From Pseudorhodoplanes sp. (GTDB lineage: Bacteria > Pseudomonadota > Alphaproteobacteria > Rhizobiales > Xanthobacteraceae): 57,011 nt of DNA. A program made the translations under genes and the position numbers. This document shows, piece after piece, positions 16,061 to 24,132 of the stretch. The notes under the pieces are model-generated. The model was given only the letters and a program-made list of their open reading frames with translations, was not told where the DNA came from and ran no database searches. The first letter of the stretch is position 1. Each line of letters starts with the position of its first letter. The stretch is taken from positions 1 through 57,011 of the forward strand of contig JACAEG010000321.1 of assembly GCA_013388965.1 (NCBI GenBank), in the 5' to 3' direction.

Positions 16061-17608
16061 CTAAACGTAAAACTTAAATGGTTGGCGCTCTGCGCCTTTG
16101 GCGGAGCCCATCGTCAGAACCTCTCCCACCATGTTCGCGAACCGGACCGTCACAGGCAGGCCGTCATTATAGTTGCATGAGTTGTAGTTGATTTTTGTGA
16201 GGCCCATGATGTCACCAAGGATCGTCTTCAGCGGTGGCATTGCACGCTTGCTGCGGAGCGCCGTGATAAACAGCGGGTTTGGCGTTTCCGGCCCGATATA
16301 GGTATCGAGCTGTGGCACATATCCATTCGTCCAGAGATAAGCGTTCTTTTCATCCAGCAGCAGTGCCGTTCCCCGCAACACCGGATAGTCGCCATCCCGA
16401 AAAAGCTTTGTTTCTCCGCGCGTCGTCTTGATGCGTACGCCAACAACATTCGTTGCGGCCGGCGCGGCGGCCTCGAATGCCCGCCATTCGTCATCGTTGA
16501 ATGATGTTTGGCCATGAATGAATAGTTCGTTCGGAGCGCAGTCGTACTGCTCACGATAGGTTTCGAGGACTTTCTCGATTAGGTCTTTGGCGGCATCAGG
16601 ACGAAGGTGATATTCATAATCGCCCGTCTTCCAAGGGCCGTTCGCGCCGCGAAAGACAACACCGTCGCCTTCGCTGAGAAACATCTGCGCTGCGCAACAA
16701 GCATGATCGTTCGGATCGTTGGGCAAGTTCTTATAGACAAGCCCTATGTAGCAGACGCCAGGACGAATGCCTGCGAGCTTCCACGGGGGCTTGGGCTGTG
16801 TCTTGTAGTACATGCCGGTCGCGAGATTCCAAGCAACCGTTGCAACATCCTGCGTGCGGCGGATCGGATAACCGGCCTTGTTCTTGAACGCATCAGGCGC
16901 AAGCGTCGTCTCCCGCAGAATTTGCGTCGGCGATAGAGTGAGATATTCGGCCTTCACCTGACGATGAAAATCCGGAATATCATCGAACACCTCTTCCGTG
17001 GTTAGAACCTCACGCAATAGCGGAAGATCAGAGCGCGTCTTTTGTCGCCTTGTGAACTCACCCTTTTCCATTGGCAAGCCCGCGCGCCGCGCCTTTGGCC
17101 TGCATCGGTCAAAAATGATCTCGGGAGCGATGAGCACCCACAAATCAATCACGCGTTCATCATTGTCACGGTGCCGGCGCGTCTTGTCGGCATAGAGTTT
17201 CACAACTTTGCTGACTGCTTCGTGCAAGTTGAGGATGCGCGTCGTCTGGTCTATCGCCTTGAGGTCAAGCGGATAGGCGGCAAACTCAGCTTCGTTCAAC
17301 GAAATGCCGAAGGCCTCTTCAAGCCCCGGGAAATTTGCGAGATGCAGGCGATCTTGCTTCTCGCCCTTTCCTGGCGGTGGCACGTCAATCCGGCCTTTGA
17401 TCCGCTTCACCCACTCCCGGAAATAGCCGATGCCTGCGGCGGTGCCGATCACTCCGATCCTGACCTCACGGGTCTTCTTGGTCTTGGAATGCGGCCCGTA
17501 CAGAAAGAGGCCATCCTTGGGATGTGGCGTGGTTTGCTTCAGCGCAAACTCCAAAAGCGGCTCATTGAAGTGCAGCGCCTGGAGAGAAACTTCCGGATGC
17601 ACCGTCAC
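16061..17608 (-). CDS. Short prokaryotic Argonaute (MID-PIWI) of a SPARTA system
   Basis: A 515-residue short pAgo, the right length for MID plus PIWI without N and PAZ domains. The C-terminal PIWI hallmark [10 protein letters not shown] (468-477) followed by [13 protein letters not shown] is clear. The first PIWI strand reads [10 protein letters not shown] (284-293), where active Argonautes have an aspartate, so the slicer site is dead, as expected for SPARTA. The protein binds guide RNA and target DNA and licenses its TIR partner. The GTG start overlaps the TIR-APAZ stop as GTGA, giving translational coupling and 1:1 assembly. Confidence 0.93.
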   Translation of the reverse strand: MTVHPEVSLQALHFNEPLLEFALKQTTPHPKDGLFLYGPHSKTKKTREVRIGVIGTAAGIGYFREWVKRIKGRIDVPPPGKGEKQDRLHLANFPGLEEAFGISLNEAEFAAYPLDLKAIDQTTRILNLHEAVSKVVKLYADKTRRHRDNDERVIDLWVLIAPEIIFDRCRPKARRAGLPMEKGEFTRRQKTRSDLPLLREVLTTEEVFDDIPDFHRQVKAEYLTLSPTQILRETTLAPDAFKNKAGYPIRRTQDVATVAWNLATGMYYKTQPKPPWKLAGIRPGVCYIGLVYKNLPNDPNDHACCAAQMFLSEGDGVVFRGANGPWKTGDYEYHLRPDAAKDLIEKVLETYREQYDCAPNELFIHGQTSFNDDEWRAFEAAAPAATNVVGVRIKTTRGETKLFRDGDYPVLRGTALLLDEKNAYLWTNGYVPQLDTYIGPETPNPLFITALRSKRAMPPLKTILGDIMGLTKINYNSCNYNDGLPVTVRFANMVGEVLTMGSAKGAERQPFKFYV

Positions 17609-18993
17609 GGCTCATCCTCCTCCGGCTCGGGGCGGCCAAGAGTCGAGGTGTCCGTCTCCTCCTCTTCATCAAGGAGCTTATCGGGCAATACGGTGCTGAC
17701 GGGAGATGAAAACAGAAGAGGCGCGGCCTCGACGCGCACCACGGCCGTCTCGCCAAGACAAAGGTTGATTGAGGACTGCTCGCCCGAGAGCAGCTCGATG
17801 AAAGCAAGCAACCTGCCGTGCCATTGCTTGTTCCGCCAGCCTTTGCACACCGAACGTCGAAGACGATGCTGCTTCCTCGCGTCATCAATCGGGGCATCAG
17901 CCTCATCATCCTTGACCGCAGCAAACAGAACGCGGGATTTCAGCTTGAGGTGCGGAAAGGGCCAGAACGCCGGAAGCGCGGTTACGCCGAATTGCCAAAC
18001 GTGCCCCTTGGCCACATTACGAAGCATGGACGAATGACGCTCGCCCTGTCGGCCCCATGGCACTTTCTTGCCGATGGCGATTTGATCCTTGCCTGCGTGA
18101 AAGCCAACAGCATTGGAATACTGGTACTCTAGGAACCCGCGTTCCCGGCAAAAGGCATTCCACGCCTGTCGTATCATGGAATGCACGACGTTCGATGCGT
18201 CTTGACGTTGGATACCCGCAACCGCAAGCCCCTCGGACACAAAGGACGCAAGCGGAACGGAATGCTTGAGCACGAACCGACCGACACCAGACAACGCGGA
18301 ATTGATTTCTTCTGGAGACTGGAAGGTAACGATTCCCTGCTGCATCAAGGTTGTTGGAAAGCGAGTGAGCGGGCAGGCATCAGCTAACGCATCGCGATCA
18401 ATCGCCCCGCTCGGCTCAAGGTAGTTGATTGCATCAGGCGTTTCGGCAATGCGAAGCCAGTTCGATGTCAGGCGCTCTGGCTCATTCTTAAGCGCAATCG
18501 CGCCGCGTCGCCGGTACACCTCCCAGTTTGGGTTGATGGTGGCGTGCTCGGCATCCCGCGGAACCTTTTGCCGCTTGAGCGCACCCAAGAGCTTTTCAAG
18601 GCCATCGGCCCAGCCCCTCACGAAGTCGATATATTGCAGCCCGGCGATTCCGAAGACTTTCTTATAGGGTTCAAGACGAAGAGGGATGATGAACCGCTGG
18701 TCTTTGAGCTGTTTTGATAGGTCCGATGCAATGTCTATCTCTTCGAGAACGCCAGCCGCCGCAAGCGTGCTGTCGCGGCAACAAAGCAGCATCTTGATGG
18801 CATCTTGCTGCAACGTGGATGTGATGACAGACCGCCATCGGTCGCCGGGCTCCAGCGTGAGGATGTCGGCGAATACCTTGTAGCCCGCTACCTCAAGCTT
18901 TGGCGCAAGCCACAACACAAACTCATCGTCGCCGGGTGTTGCCTTGCTGATGAACACCGTCGTGCGAACGCTCTTCGCGTTCGCCTCAGCCAT
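17605..18993 (-). CDS. TIR-APAZ effector of a SPARTA system
   Basis: A 462-residue protein with an N-terminal TIR domain ([15 protein letters not shown], then [16 protein letters not shown]) and a C-terminal APAZ domain that docks on the short Argonaute. The likely catalytic glutamate is the second Glu of GVLEEIDIA (residue 85 from this ATG), at the place of the NADase Glu in characterised SPARTA. When guide RNA pairs with invader DNA, four complexes assemble and NAD+ is destroyed. I use the first ATG at 18993; a frame extension to a TTG at 19077 adds 28 unconserved residues. The C-terminus is strongly acidic ([16 protein letters not shown]). Confidence 0.92.
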   Translation of the reverse strand: MAEANAKSVRTTVFISKATPGDDEFVLWLAPKLEVAGYKVFADILTLEPGDRWRSVITSTLQQDAIKMLLCCRDSTLAAAGVLEEIDIASDLSKQLKDQRFIIPLRLEPYKKVFGIAGLQYIDFVRGWADGLEKLLGALKRQKVPRDAEHATINPNWEVYRRRGAIALKNEPERLTSNWLRIAETPDAINYLEPSGAIDRDALADACPLTRFPTTLMQQGIVTFQSPEEINSALSGVGRFVLKHSVPLASFVSEGLAVAGIQRQDASNVVHSMIRQAWNAFCRERGFLEYQYSNAVGFHAGKDQIAIGKKVPWGRQGERHSSMLRNVAKGHVWQFGVTALPAFWPFPHLKLKSRVLFAAVKDDEADAPIDDARKQHRLRRSVCKGWRNKQWHGRLLAFIELLSGEQSSINLCLGETAVVRVEAAPLLFSSPVSTVLPDKLLDEEEETDTSTLGRPEPEEDEP

Positions 18994-19394
18994 CGGCTTC
19001 GCTATTGTAGCAGCATCGTTCAAATCAGTATCTCCGCCGATTCGGCGAAGGACAATCGTACACTGCCGCGGACCCAATTGCTGCGCCGTCTCAAACAGTG
19101 GGAGCGCTTCGCGCCACCGAGCTCATTGAATTACTCGTCCGCAATCAAGCGCGGAATCCCTCGTCTAAAGGAAAGCGCCTTCGCGTGATCTTGCGGGTCA
19201 TGGATTGGCTCGAGTGCGCGCTAGGTCGGCGCATTCTTGGGAGCCCGCGACGTCGTTGGCATGTGCGCGCTGATGAGCATCCACGCAGAAAATCTTCGGA
19301 AAATTCCCCGGACTAAACCACGGACTAATTTTCTTTCTTAGTCCGGGGCGATCGAAGATCGGCGCTGAAAGATAATGCAGATCAATGCGTTAGA
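18994..19394. other. Right end of the island: SPARTA promoter region and non-coding DNA
   Basis: No convincing gene is seen between the TIR-APAZ start and tRNA-Arg(ACG). Short open frames here show no recombinase motif (no HGFR or HxLRH box on either strand). The part nearest 18994 must hold the SPARTA promoter. The repeat cluster at 19306-19348 is listed separately. Confidence 0.5.
19306..19348. repeat. Repeat cluster near the right island end, possible recombinase arm sites
   Basis: An 11-base perfect inverted repeat has arms CCCCGGACTAA (19306-19316) and TTAGTCCGGGG (19338-19348). The 8-mer CGGACTAA occurs at 19309 and again exactly 12 bases on at 19321, and its inverse TTAGTCCG lies at 19338. 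Direct and inverted 8-mers about 50-90 bases from an attachment site resemble integrase arm or excisionase sites. A hairpin terminator is an alternative. Confidence 0.45.
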
Positions 19395-19471
19395 TGGCGC
19401 GCCCGAAAGGATTCGAACCTCTGACCCCCAGATTCGTAGTCTGGTGCTCTATCCAGCTGAGCTACGGGCGC
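19395..19471 (-). tRNA. tRNA-Arg (anticodon ACG), integration site of the island
   Basis: The minus strand gives a complete cloverleaf: acceptor GCGCCCG/CGGGCGC, D arm GCTC...GAGC, anticodon stem CCAGA/TCTGG with loop CTACGAA (anticodon ACG, read as ICG), T arm AGAGG-TTCGAAT-CCTTT and encoded CCA. It reads CGU/CGC/CGA. Its 3' half (19395-19440) must have come from the island, because the chromosomal 3' half lies at 5454-5499 with a different but equally paired T stem. Confidence 0.96.
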
Positions 19472-19631
19472 ATGCTGCCGCCGGAATGCCGCAAAAGGCC
19501 GGCGCGCAACGGGCGCATAGCTATCGTCTCATTCCCGCATTGGCAAGGGTCGATCCCGCGGCGCGGACTGGGGTTTCGGCCATATCTCCGGTATGGAGCG
19601 ACATCCCCGCGAAGCGGAAACGGGCCTGGGG

Positions 19632-21119
19632 TCAGGCGCTTTCCCTCTGTTCGCGCCAGGTGTCGAGGTCGACAGCCCGATCAGGGATGGTGAGGTGGAA
19701 GGTCGCGCCGATCGTGCCCTCGACCAGCCGGATCTCGCCGCCATGCGCGCGGATCAGTTCTGCCGCGATGGCGAGTCCAAGCCCTGTTCCGCCGGGCCTG
19801 GTTGAGCCGGAAAAGGCCTCGAACAGGTGCTCGCGCGCCCGCGCGGAGAAGCCGGGCCCGGTGTCGGACACCTCGATCAGCACCACAGCGCCCTCGCGCC
19901 GGCCGGTGATCCTGATCTGGTCGCGCGCCGGCTCGTTGGGCGCGCGGCTTTCCAGCGCCTGCAGGGCATTGCGCGTCAGATTGAGCAGCACGCGGAACAG
20001 CTGATCGTGATCCGCGTCCACCATGACGTCGCGCTCGATCGACGAAATCCAGCGAATGCCGCCATCGTGCTGGATGCCAAGCGTTTCGCGCACCTCTTCC
20101 AGCAACGACTCCAGCTCGATCATCTTGCGGTCCGGCGGCGGCTCCTGCGCCCGTCCGTAGGACAGCGTCGACTGGCAGAAGGCGATCGCGCGCTCCAGCG
20201 TGCGCATCAGCTTGGGCGCGAAGCGCTGCACCTTCGGATCCCGCAGGGTGGACAATTGATCCGAAAAGAGCTGCGCCGAGGCGAGCATGTTGCGCAGGTC
20301 GTGGTTGATCTTGGACACCGCGAGTCCGAGCGCGGCGAGCCGGTTCTTCTGCGACAACATCGAGGCAAGCTCGCGCTGCATGGCGGCGAGCTCGTGCTCG
20401 GCCATGCCGATCTCGTCGCCGCGGCCGGACGGCACGATCACGCGCGACGGATTTTCCGGGTCGTCGCGAAACCTCATCATGTTGGCCGTGATTCGCCGCA
20501 TCGGCCGCACGAAGAAATGATGCAGCGAGAAATACACCAAGGTCGCGGTGATGGCGGAGATCACCAGCGACAGCAGCAGGATGTTCCAGGAAAACCGCAG
20601 CATCGCCTTCTGCAGCGGCGCATTGCTGATGATGATCTCGACGAATTCGCCGCCCCGCGGCGCCGGGCCGATGACCCGCAGCATCTGGCGCGGATTGAGC
20701 ATGGCATCGAAGGCATCCATGATCGCGTGCCACCACGGCACGTCGCGCATGTCGACCTCGCGATCAACCTGCGGGGGCATGTCGGAGACCGCGAGCAGGC
20801 GCCGATGGTCCCCCATCTTCATGGCCACGGCACTCGCGCCGATGCTGTCGAGGATCTGGCGCGCAAGTTCTTCGGGCACCATGCCGCTCGGCGCCGCATT
20901 GAGGACCAGCGCTGCCGTATGCGCCGCGGCCAGCCGGTCGCTCAGCCAGTTCAGCCGGAAGTTGGCGATCGACGGCACGTAGATCAGAACTTCGGCCATC
21001 ATCACGAACAGGATCGTCAGGCCAAGCAGTTTTCCCGACAGACCCGGCCGCGGGCGCGTCAGGGGATTCTTCAGAAAGGCCGGCTTCTTGTCGGTCATCG
21101 GCGCAGGCGATCCGGTCAT
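19632..21119 (-). CDS. Membrane sensor histidine kinase
   Basis: A 495-residue kinase with two membrane helices (about 29-50 and 178-200) around a periplasmic sensor region, a HAMP linker (RPMRRITANMMRFRDD), a dimerisation/phosphoacceptor helix with H273 in VSKINHDLRNML, and an ATPase domain with N box LNLTRNALQAL, G1 box VSDTGPGF and G2 box GGTGLGLAIA. No response-regulator gene is next to it, so its partner is unknown. The start overlaps the stop of the upstream flavoenzyme gene as ATGA, making it the third gene of a TVP38-flavoenzyme-kinase operon. Confidence 0.9.
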   Translation of the reverse strand: MTGSPAPMTDKKPAFLKNPLTRPRPGLSGKLLGLTILFVMMAEVLIYVPSIANFRLNWLSDRLAAAHTAALVLNAAPSGMVPEELARQILDSIGASAVAMKMGDHRRLLAVSDMPPQVDREVDMRDVPWWHAIMDAFDAMLNPRQMLRVIGPAPRGGEFVEIIISNAPLQKAMLRFSWNILLLSLVISAITATLVYFSLHHFFVRPMRRITANMMRFRDDPENPSRVIVPSGRGDEIGMAEHELAAMQRELASMLSQKNRLAALGLAVSKINHDLRNMLASAQLFSDQLSTLRDPKVQRFAPKLMRTLERAIAFCQSTLSYGRAQEPPPDRKMIELESLLEEVRETLGIQHDGGIRWISSIERDVMVDADHDQLFRVLLNLTRNALQALESRAPNEPARDQIRITGRREGAVVLIEVSDTGPGFSARAREHLFEAFSGSTRPGGTGLGLAIAAELIRAHGGEIRLVEGTIGATFHLTIPDRAVDLDTWREQRESA

Positions 21120-22540
21120 CCGAACTTTCGCAGGAATGCAACCGTCCGCCGCAGCCAGGGATTGCGCAGGCTGGGCGCGAAGAAATCGATGGCCGCACGC
21201 CTGCCGGCCTCCGCGCGTGTCGGATACGGCAGGACAATACCGGCCATTGACCGGATATTCATGCCGCCGGTCACCGCCAGCGACCAGGGCGCGATCAACT
21301 CGCCCGCCTCGGCCCCCACGATGCTCGCACCGAGAATCCGTCCGCCTTTCGTGGTGACGATCTTGACGTGGCCATGCCGTTCACGCTCGGTCGTCGCGCG
21401 ATCGTTGTCGTGAAAGGCGGCGCGCAGCACGCGGATCGACTTGTAACGCTGCCTGGCCTGCATCTCGGTGAGACCCACGTGAGCGAGCTCCGGATCGGTA
21501 AAGGTCACGCGGGGCACGATGTCGTCGTTGACCGAAACCGGGAGCCTGAACAAGGCATGACGAATGACGAGCCCTGCGTGATAATTGGCCGCGTGAGTGA
21601 ATTGGAGCCCGCCCGCCACATCGCCGATCGCATAGACGCGCCGGTTGCTGCTGCGCATCCGCTTGTCTACGGCAATGCCGCGAGAATCATGGATAATTCC
21701 GGCTTTTTCGAGATCAAGACCGGTCACGCTCGGGCGCCGGCCGGTGGCCACGAGGAGATGCGAGCCCTCGATCGCCTCCTCGCCGGCGGGTCCTGCCAGC
21801 ACGGCGCGAACATCGCCGGCCGCGTGCTCGATCCGCAAAATCTTGACGCCGGCACGCACCGCGATCCGTTCGCGCGCCAGCTGGTCCAGCACCACCGCCG
21901 TGCATTCCGGGTCGTCCTTGGCGAGCGGCAGCGCCGCTTCCAGCACCGTCACCTCGCTGCCGAGCCGCCGGAACGCCTGGGCCAGTTCGAGGCCGATCGG
22001 ACCTCCCCCGATCACAAGCAGATGGCGCGGGCATTGCCTGAGATCGAACACCGTTTCGTTGGTCAGGTACGGCACGGCGTCCAGCCCCGGGATCGGCGGA
22101 ATCGACGGCGTCGATCCGGTCGCGATCACAAAGCGGCGTGCCTTGATCTCATGGCCGCCCGCGATGACAGTGTCCGCCGCGCTGAAACGCGCCTCCGCCT
22201 TGATCACCCGCACACCAAGACCCGTGAACCGCTCGGCCGAATCGACCGGCGCGATTTCGGCGATGACCCTGTGCACGTGATCGTGCACGGCTTCGAAGCC
22301 GATGGAGACATCCGAAGCATGGATACCAAAGGCAGCGCTGCTGCGTGAGACCCGCGCGCGCCGCGCAGCCGCGATGAGCGACTTGGATGGCACGCATCCG
22401 GTGTTGAGGCAGTCGCCGCCCATGCGACCCTTCTCGACGAGCACGACCGGCACGCCGAATGCAGCTGCGGCCGCAGCAACCGACAAGCCTCCGGAGCCCG
22501 CGCCGATGACGCAAATGTCAGGTTTGAGAATTTCGGCCAT
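21116..22540 (-). CDS. FAD-dependent pyridine nucleotide-disulfide oxidoreductase (mercuric reductase/lipoamide dehydrogenase-like)
   Basis: A 474-residue flavoprotein. The N-terminal FAD fold is VIGAGSGGLSVA; the redox-active disulfide is GGDCLNTGCVPSKS; the NAD(P) fold is VIGGGPIGLELA; a second FAD motif is RVYAIGDVAGG. The C-terminal catalytic box reads LPYPTRAEA where lipoamide dehydrogenases have HPTxSE, so the usual histidine is replaced by tyrosine, as in mercuric-reductase-like relatives. There is no extra C-terminal vicinal cysteine pair, so mercury reduction is unlikely. The substrate is unknown; the pairing with a TVP38 protein is common. Confidence 0.88.
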   Translation of the reverse strand: MAEILKPDICVIGAGSGGLSVAAAAAAFGVPVVLVEKGRMGGDCLNTGCVPSKSLIAAARRARVSRSSAAFGIHASDVSIGFEAVHDHVHRVIAEIAPVDSAERFTGLGVRVIKAEARFSAADTVIAGGHEIKARRFVIATGSTPSIPPIPGLDAVPYLTNETVFDLRQCPRHLLVIGGGPIGLELAQAFRRLGSEVTVLEAALPLAKDDPECTAVVLDQLARERIAVRAGVKILRIEHAAGDVRAVLAGPAGEEAIEGSHLLVATGRRPSVTGLDLEKAGIIHDSRGIAVDKRMRSSNRRVYAIGDVAGGLQFTHAANYHAGLVIRHALFRLPVSVNDDIVPRVTFTDPELAHVGLTEMQARQRYKSIRVLRAAFHDNDRATTERERHGHVKIVTTKGGRILGASIVGAEAGELIAPWSLAVTGGMNIRSMAGIVLPYPTRAEAGRRAAIDFFAPSLRNPWLRRTVAFLRKFG

Positions 22541-22576
22541 TGCGTCTCGACGCCTTCAAAGAATCGCTTGCTGAAA

Positions 22577-23374
22577 TCACCCTGCCTGCCGCGCACGCAG
22601 CCGCTTCACCAGCACCGGGACCAGCGCCATCAGGCCGAGCACCAGAAAGGCAACGAACAGCTTTGGCGTCAATGCGGCCTTGATATCGAAATCGAGCTTG
22701 CAACCGGCATCTCCCGCCTTGACGCAAGCCATGAAGGCGTCCTGCTGCACCGCCAGCACGCTGTCGAGCCCCGACCCGAAAAATGCGAATGCAAATGCGC
22801 CCGGGATGACCCCGATGGCCGTCGCAGCCACGAAGCTCGACAGACTTACGCCGAGCAGTGCCGGCGCAAGGTTCACCAGCCAGAAGGGAAAGATCGGGAC
22901 CAGCCGAAGAAACAGGAGGTAATTGAACGCATCCTCCCGGAAGCCCTCCGCAAATCGCCCGAGAAGATGTCCGGCCTTCCTTGCCAGCACCTCGGCGAAG
23001 GCGCTGCGGGCCGCCACGAACAGGATGATTGAGCCCAGGGTCGCTCCGGTCGCGGCACAAAATCCGCCGATCAGAGTGTCGAACAGAAAGCCGGAAGTTA
23101 TGGTCAGGACAGTCGCACCCGGGATCGAGAGGGCAACCACCGCGATGTAGATCGCAATGAACAGGGCCGGAGCCAGAAGGGCATGCGCCTCGATGAAGGC
23201 CTGCAGCGTGGCGCGGTGCCGCAAGAGGGTCTCCAATGTCAGCGCCCGGTGCCAGCCCATCCCGAAAATCAGGGCGGCGAGCATTCCAACAGCAAGAAGA
23301 GGCAGGAACCGCTTCAAAGTGCGGTTTCGCGCCCCAAACCCGGCGTCGTGACGCTGATTTCCCGCCTCTGCCAC
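22577..23374 (-). CDS. TVP38/TMEM64-family membrane protein
   Basis: A 265-residue inner-membrane protein with the VTT/SNARE-associated domain: VVALSIPGATVLTITSGFLF, then GSIILFVAARSAF and FLRLVPIFPFWLVNLAPALL. Family members are probable lipid scramblases or transport proteins. GTG start with GGAGG upstream. It heads the operon with the flavoenzyme, 36 bases before its start. Two cysteines in a periplasmic loop (FMACVKAGDAGC) could form a disulfide handled by the flavoenzyme pathway; this last point is inference. Confidence 0.87.
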   Translation of the reverse strand: MAEAGNQRHDAGFGARNRTLKRFLPLLAVGMLAALIFGMGWHRALTLETLLRHRATLQAFIEAHALLAPALFIAIYIAVVALSIPGATVLTITSGFLFDTLIGGFCAATGATLGSIILFVAARSAFAEVLARKAGHLLGRFAEGFREDAFNYLLFLRLVPIFPFWLVNLAPALLGVSLSSFVAATAIGVIPGAFAFAFFGSGLDSVLAVQQDAFMACVKAGDAGCKLDFDIKAALTPKLFVAFLVLGLMALVPVLVKRLRARQAG

Positions 23375-23497
23375 GCGATGGTCGACCTCCCTGGCCGCCC
23401 AACGATATACCGGACCTTGCGCACCAAAGGTCGAAAGTCACCGCATTGTGAGGCGGATCGTGAGCGGAGCGGGTCCGAGGAGGCGGAACAGGCCGCA

Positions 23498-23527
23498 TTG
23501 ACGAGCAAGGCCGCCCTCCCTTATAAG
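23498..23527 (+). promoter_or_regulatory. Sigma-70-type promoter of rpmH
   Basis: TTGACG at 23498-23503 is followed after 18 bases by TATAAG (23522-23527), or after 17 by TTATAA. It lies about 100 bases upstream of rpmH, pointing into the rpmH-rnpA-yidC operon. The remaining upstream DNA, 23375-23497, shows no gene. Confidence 0.7.
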
Positions 23528-23627
23528 CCGCGGGAATTCGCGCTGGCGGCCCTTGTTCCATCGCGGCCCGCCCCCGGCGCGAGGCATCCGAAACAACTTT
23601 TGCAGGCTTTTGGCGGAGAACTGACCC

Positions 23628-23762
23628 GTGAAGCGGACCTATCAACCGAGCAAGCTGGTGCGCAAGCGTCGTCACGGATTCCGCGCCCGTATGGCCACCA
23701 AGGGCGGCCGCAAAGTCGTCGCTGCGCGCCGTTCGCGCGGACGCAAGCGTCTAAGCGCCTAA
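23628..23762 (+). CDS. rpmH: 50S ribosomal protein L34
   Basis: A 44-residue, strongly basic protein with the L34 signature [20 protein letters not shown] near the N-terminus and [12 protein letters not shown] at the end. GTG start at 23628 with GGCGGAGA upstream. It is the first gene of the conserved rpmH-rnpA-yidC-engB group, 16 bases before rnpA. Confidence 0.97.
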   Translation: MKRTYQPSKLVRKRRHGFRARMATKGGRKVVAARRSRGRKRLSA

Positions 23763-23778
23763 GGGCGCGGCGGACCGC

Positions 23779-24132
23779 GTGTCCGCCCCTGCGATGGAAC
23801 GGCTCAGGCAACGGGCGGACTTTCTCGCTGCCGCACGCGCGATCAAGGTGCCGGCTCAGGGCTTCGTTTTACAGGCTCGCCCACGCGGCGATCAGGGGCC
23901 GGTCCGGGTGGGATTCACGGTTTCCAGGAAGGTCGGGAATGCGGTGGAGCGCAATCGCGTCCGCCGCCGCCTGCGTGAGGTTGTGCGGCTGGCCGGGCCG
24001 GCGAATCTGGCCAGGGGCCACGATTATGTTCTGGTCGGGCGGCGACCCGCGCTTGCCCTTCCCTTCGCGCGCATCATGACGGATTTCGAAGGTGCCGCGA
24101 AGCGAATCCAGCCTAACAAGAGCAGCCGATGA
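23779..24132 (+). CDS. rnpA: Ribonuclease P protein component
   Basis: The protein cofactor of RNase P, which trims the 5' ends of tRNA precursors. Length 117 residues; central strand [20 protein letters not shown] and the RNA-binding motif [10 protein letters not shown] (about 59-68) are diagnostic. Two starts are possible, GTG at 23779 and ATG at 23794 ([10 protein letters not shown]); I give the longer one with low certainty. Its last 4 bases overlap the yidC start as ATGA. Confidence 0.95.
   Translation: MSAPAMERLRQRADFLAAARAIKVPAQGFVLQARPRGDQGPVRVGFTVSRKVGNAVERNRVRRRLREVVRLAGPANLARGHDYVLVGRRPALALPFARIMTDFEGAAKRIQPNKSSR

Larger units (their letters stand above)
5500..19440. mobile_element. 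Genomic island in tRNA-Arg(ACG) carrying defence genes
   Basis: The segment lies between the displaced tRNA 3' fragment (5454-5499) and the intact tRNA-Arg(ACG) (19395-19471), the classic result of site-specific integration into a tRNA gene. It is about 13.9 kb, looks less GC-rich than the flanks by eye, and holds only accessory genes: two toxin-antitoxin pairs, a 1,135-residue unknown protein, DUF4238, Gabija and SPARTA. No tyrosine recombinase, excisionase, replication or transfer gene was found, so the element is degenerate or depends on an integrase elsewhere. Confidence 0.88.

Noticed and set aside
5500-19440. Island as a prophage
   Set aside because: No capsid, portal, terminase, tail, lysis or phage repressor gene is present.
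19827-21413. 528-codon plus-strand open frame opposite the histidine kinase
   Set aside because: Shadow of the kinase and flavoenzyme genes; composition is His/Arg-rich and no domain pattern is seen.
21116-22540. Mercuric reductase merA
   Set aside because: The redox disulfide is present but the C-terminal cysteine pair and the N-terminal mercury-binding domain are missing, and no mer genes are nearby.
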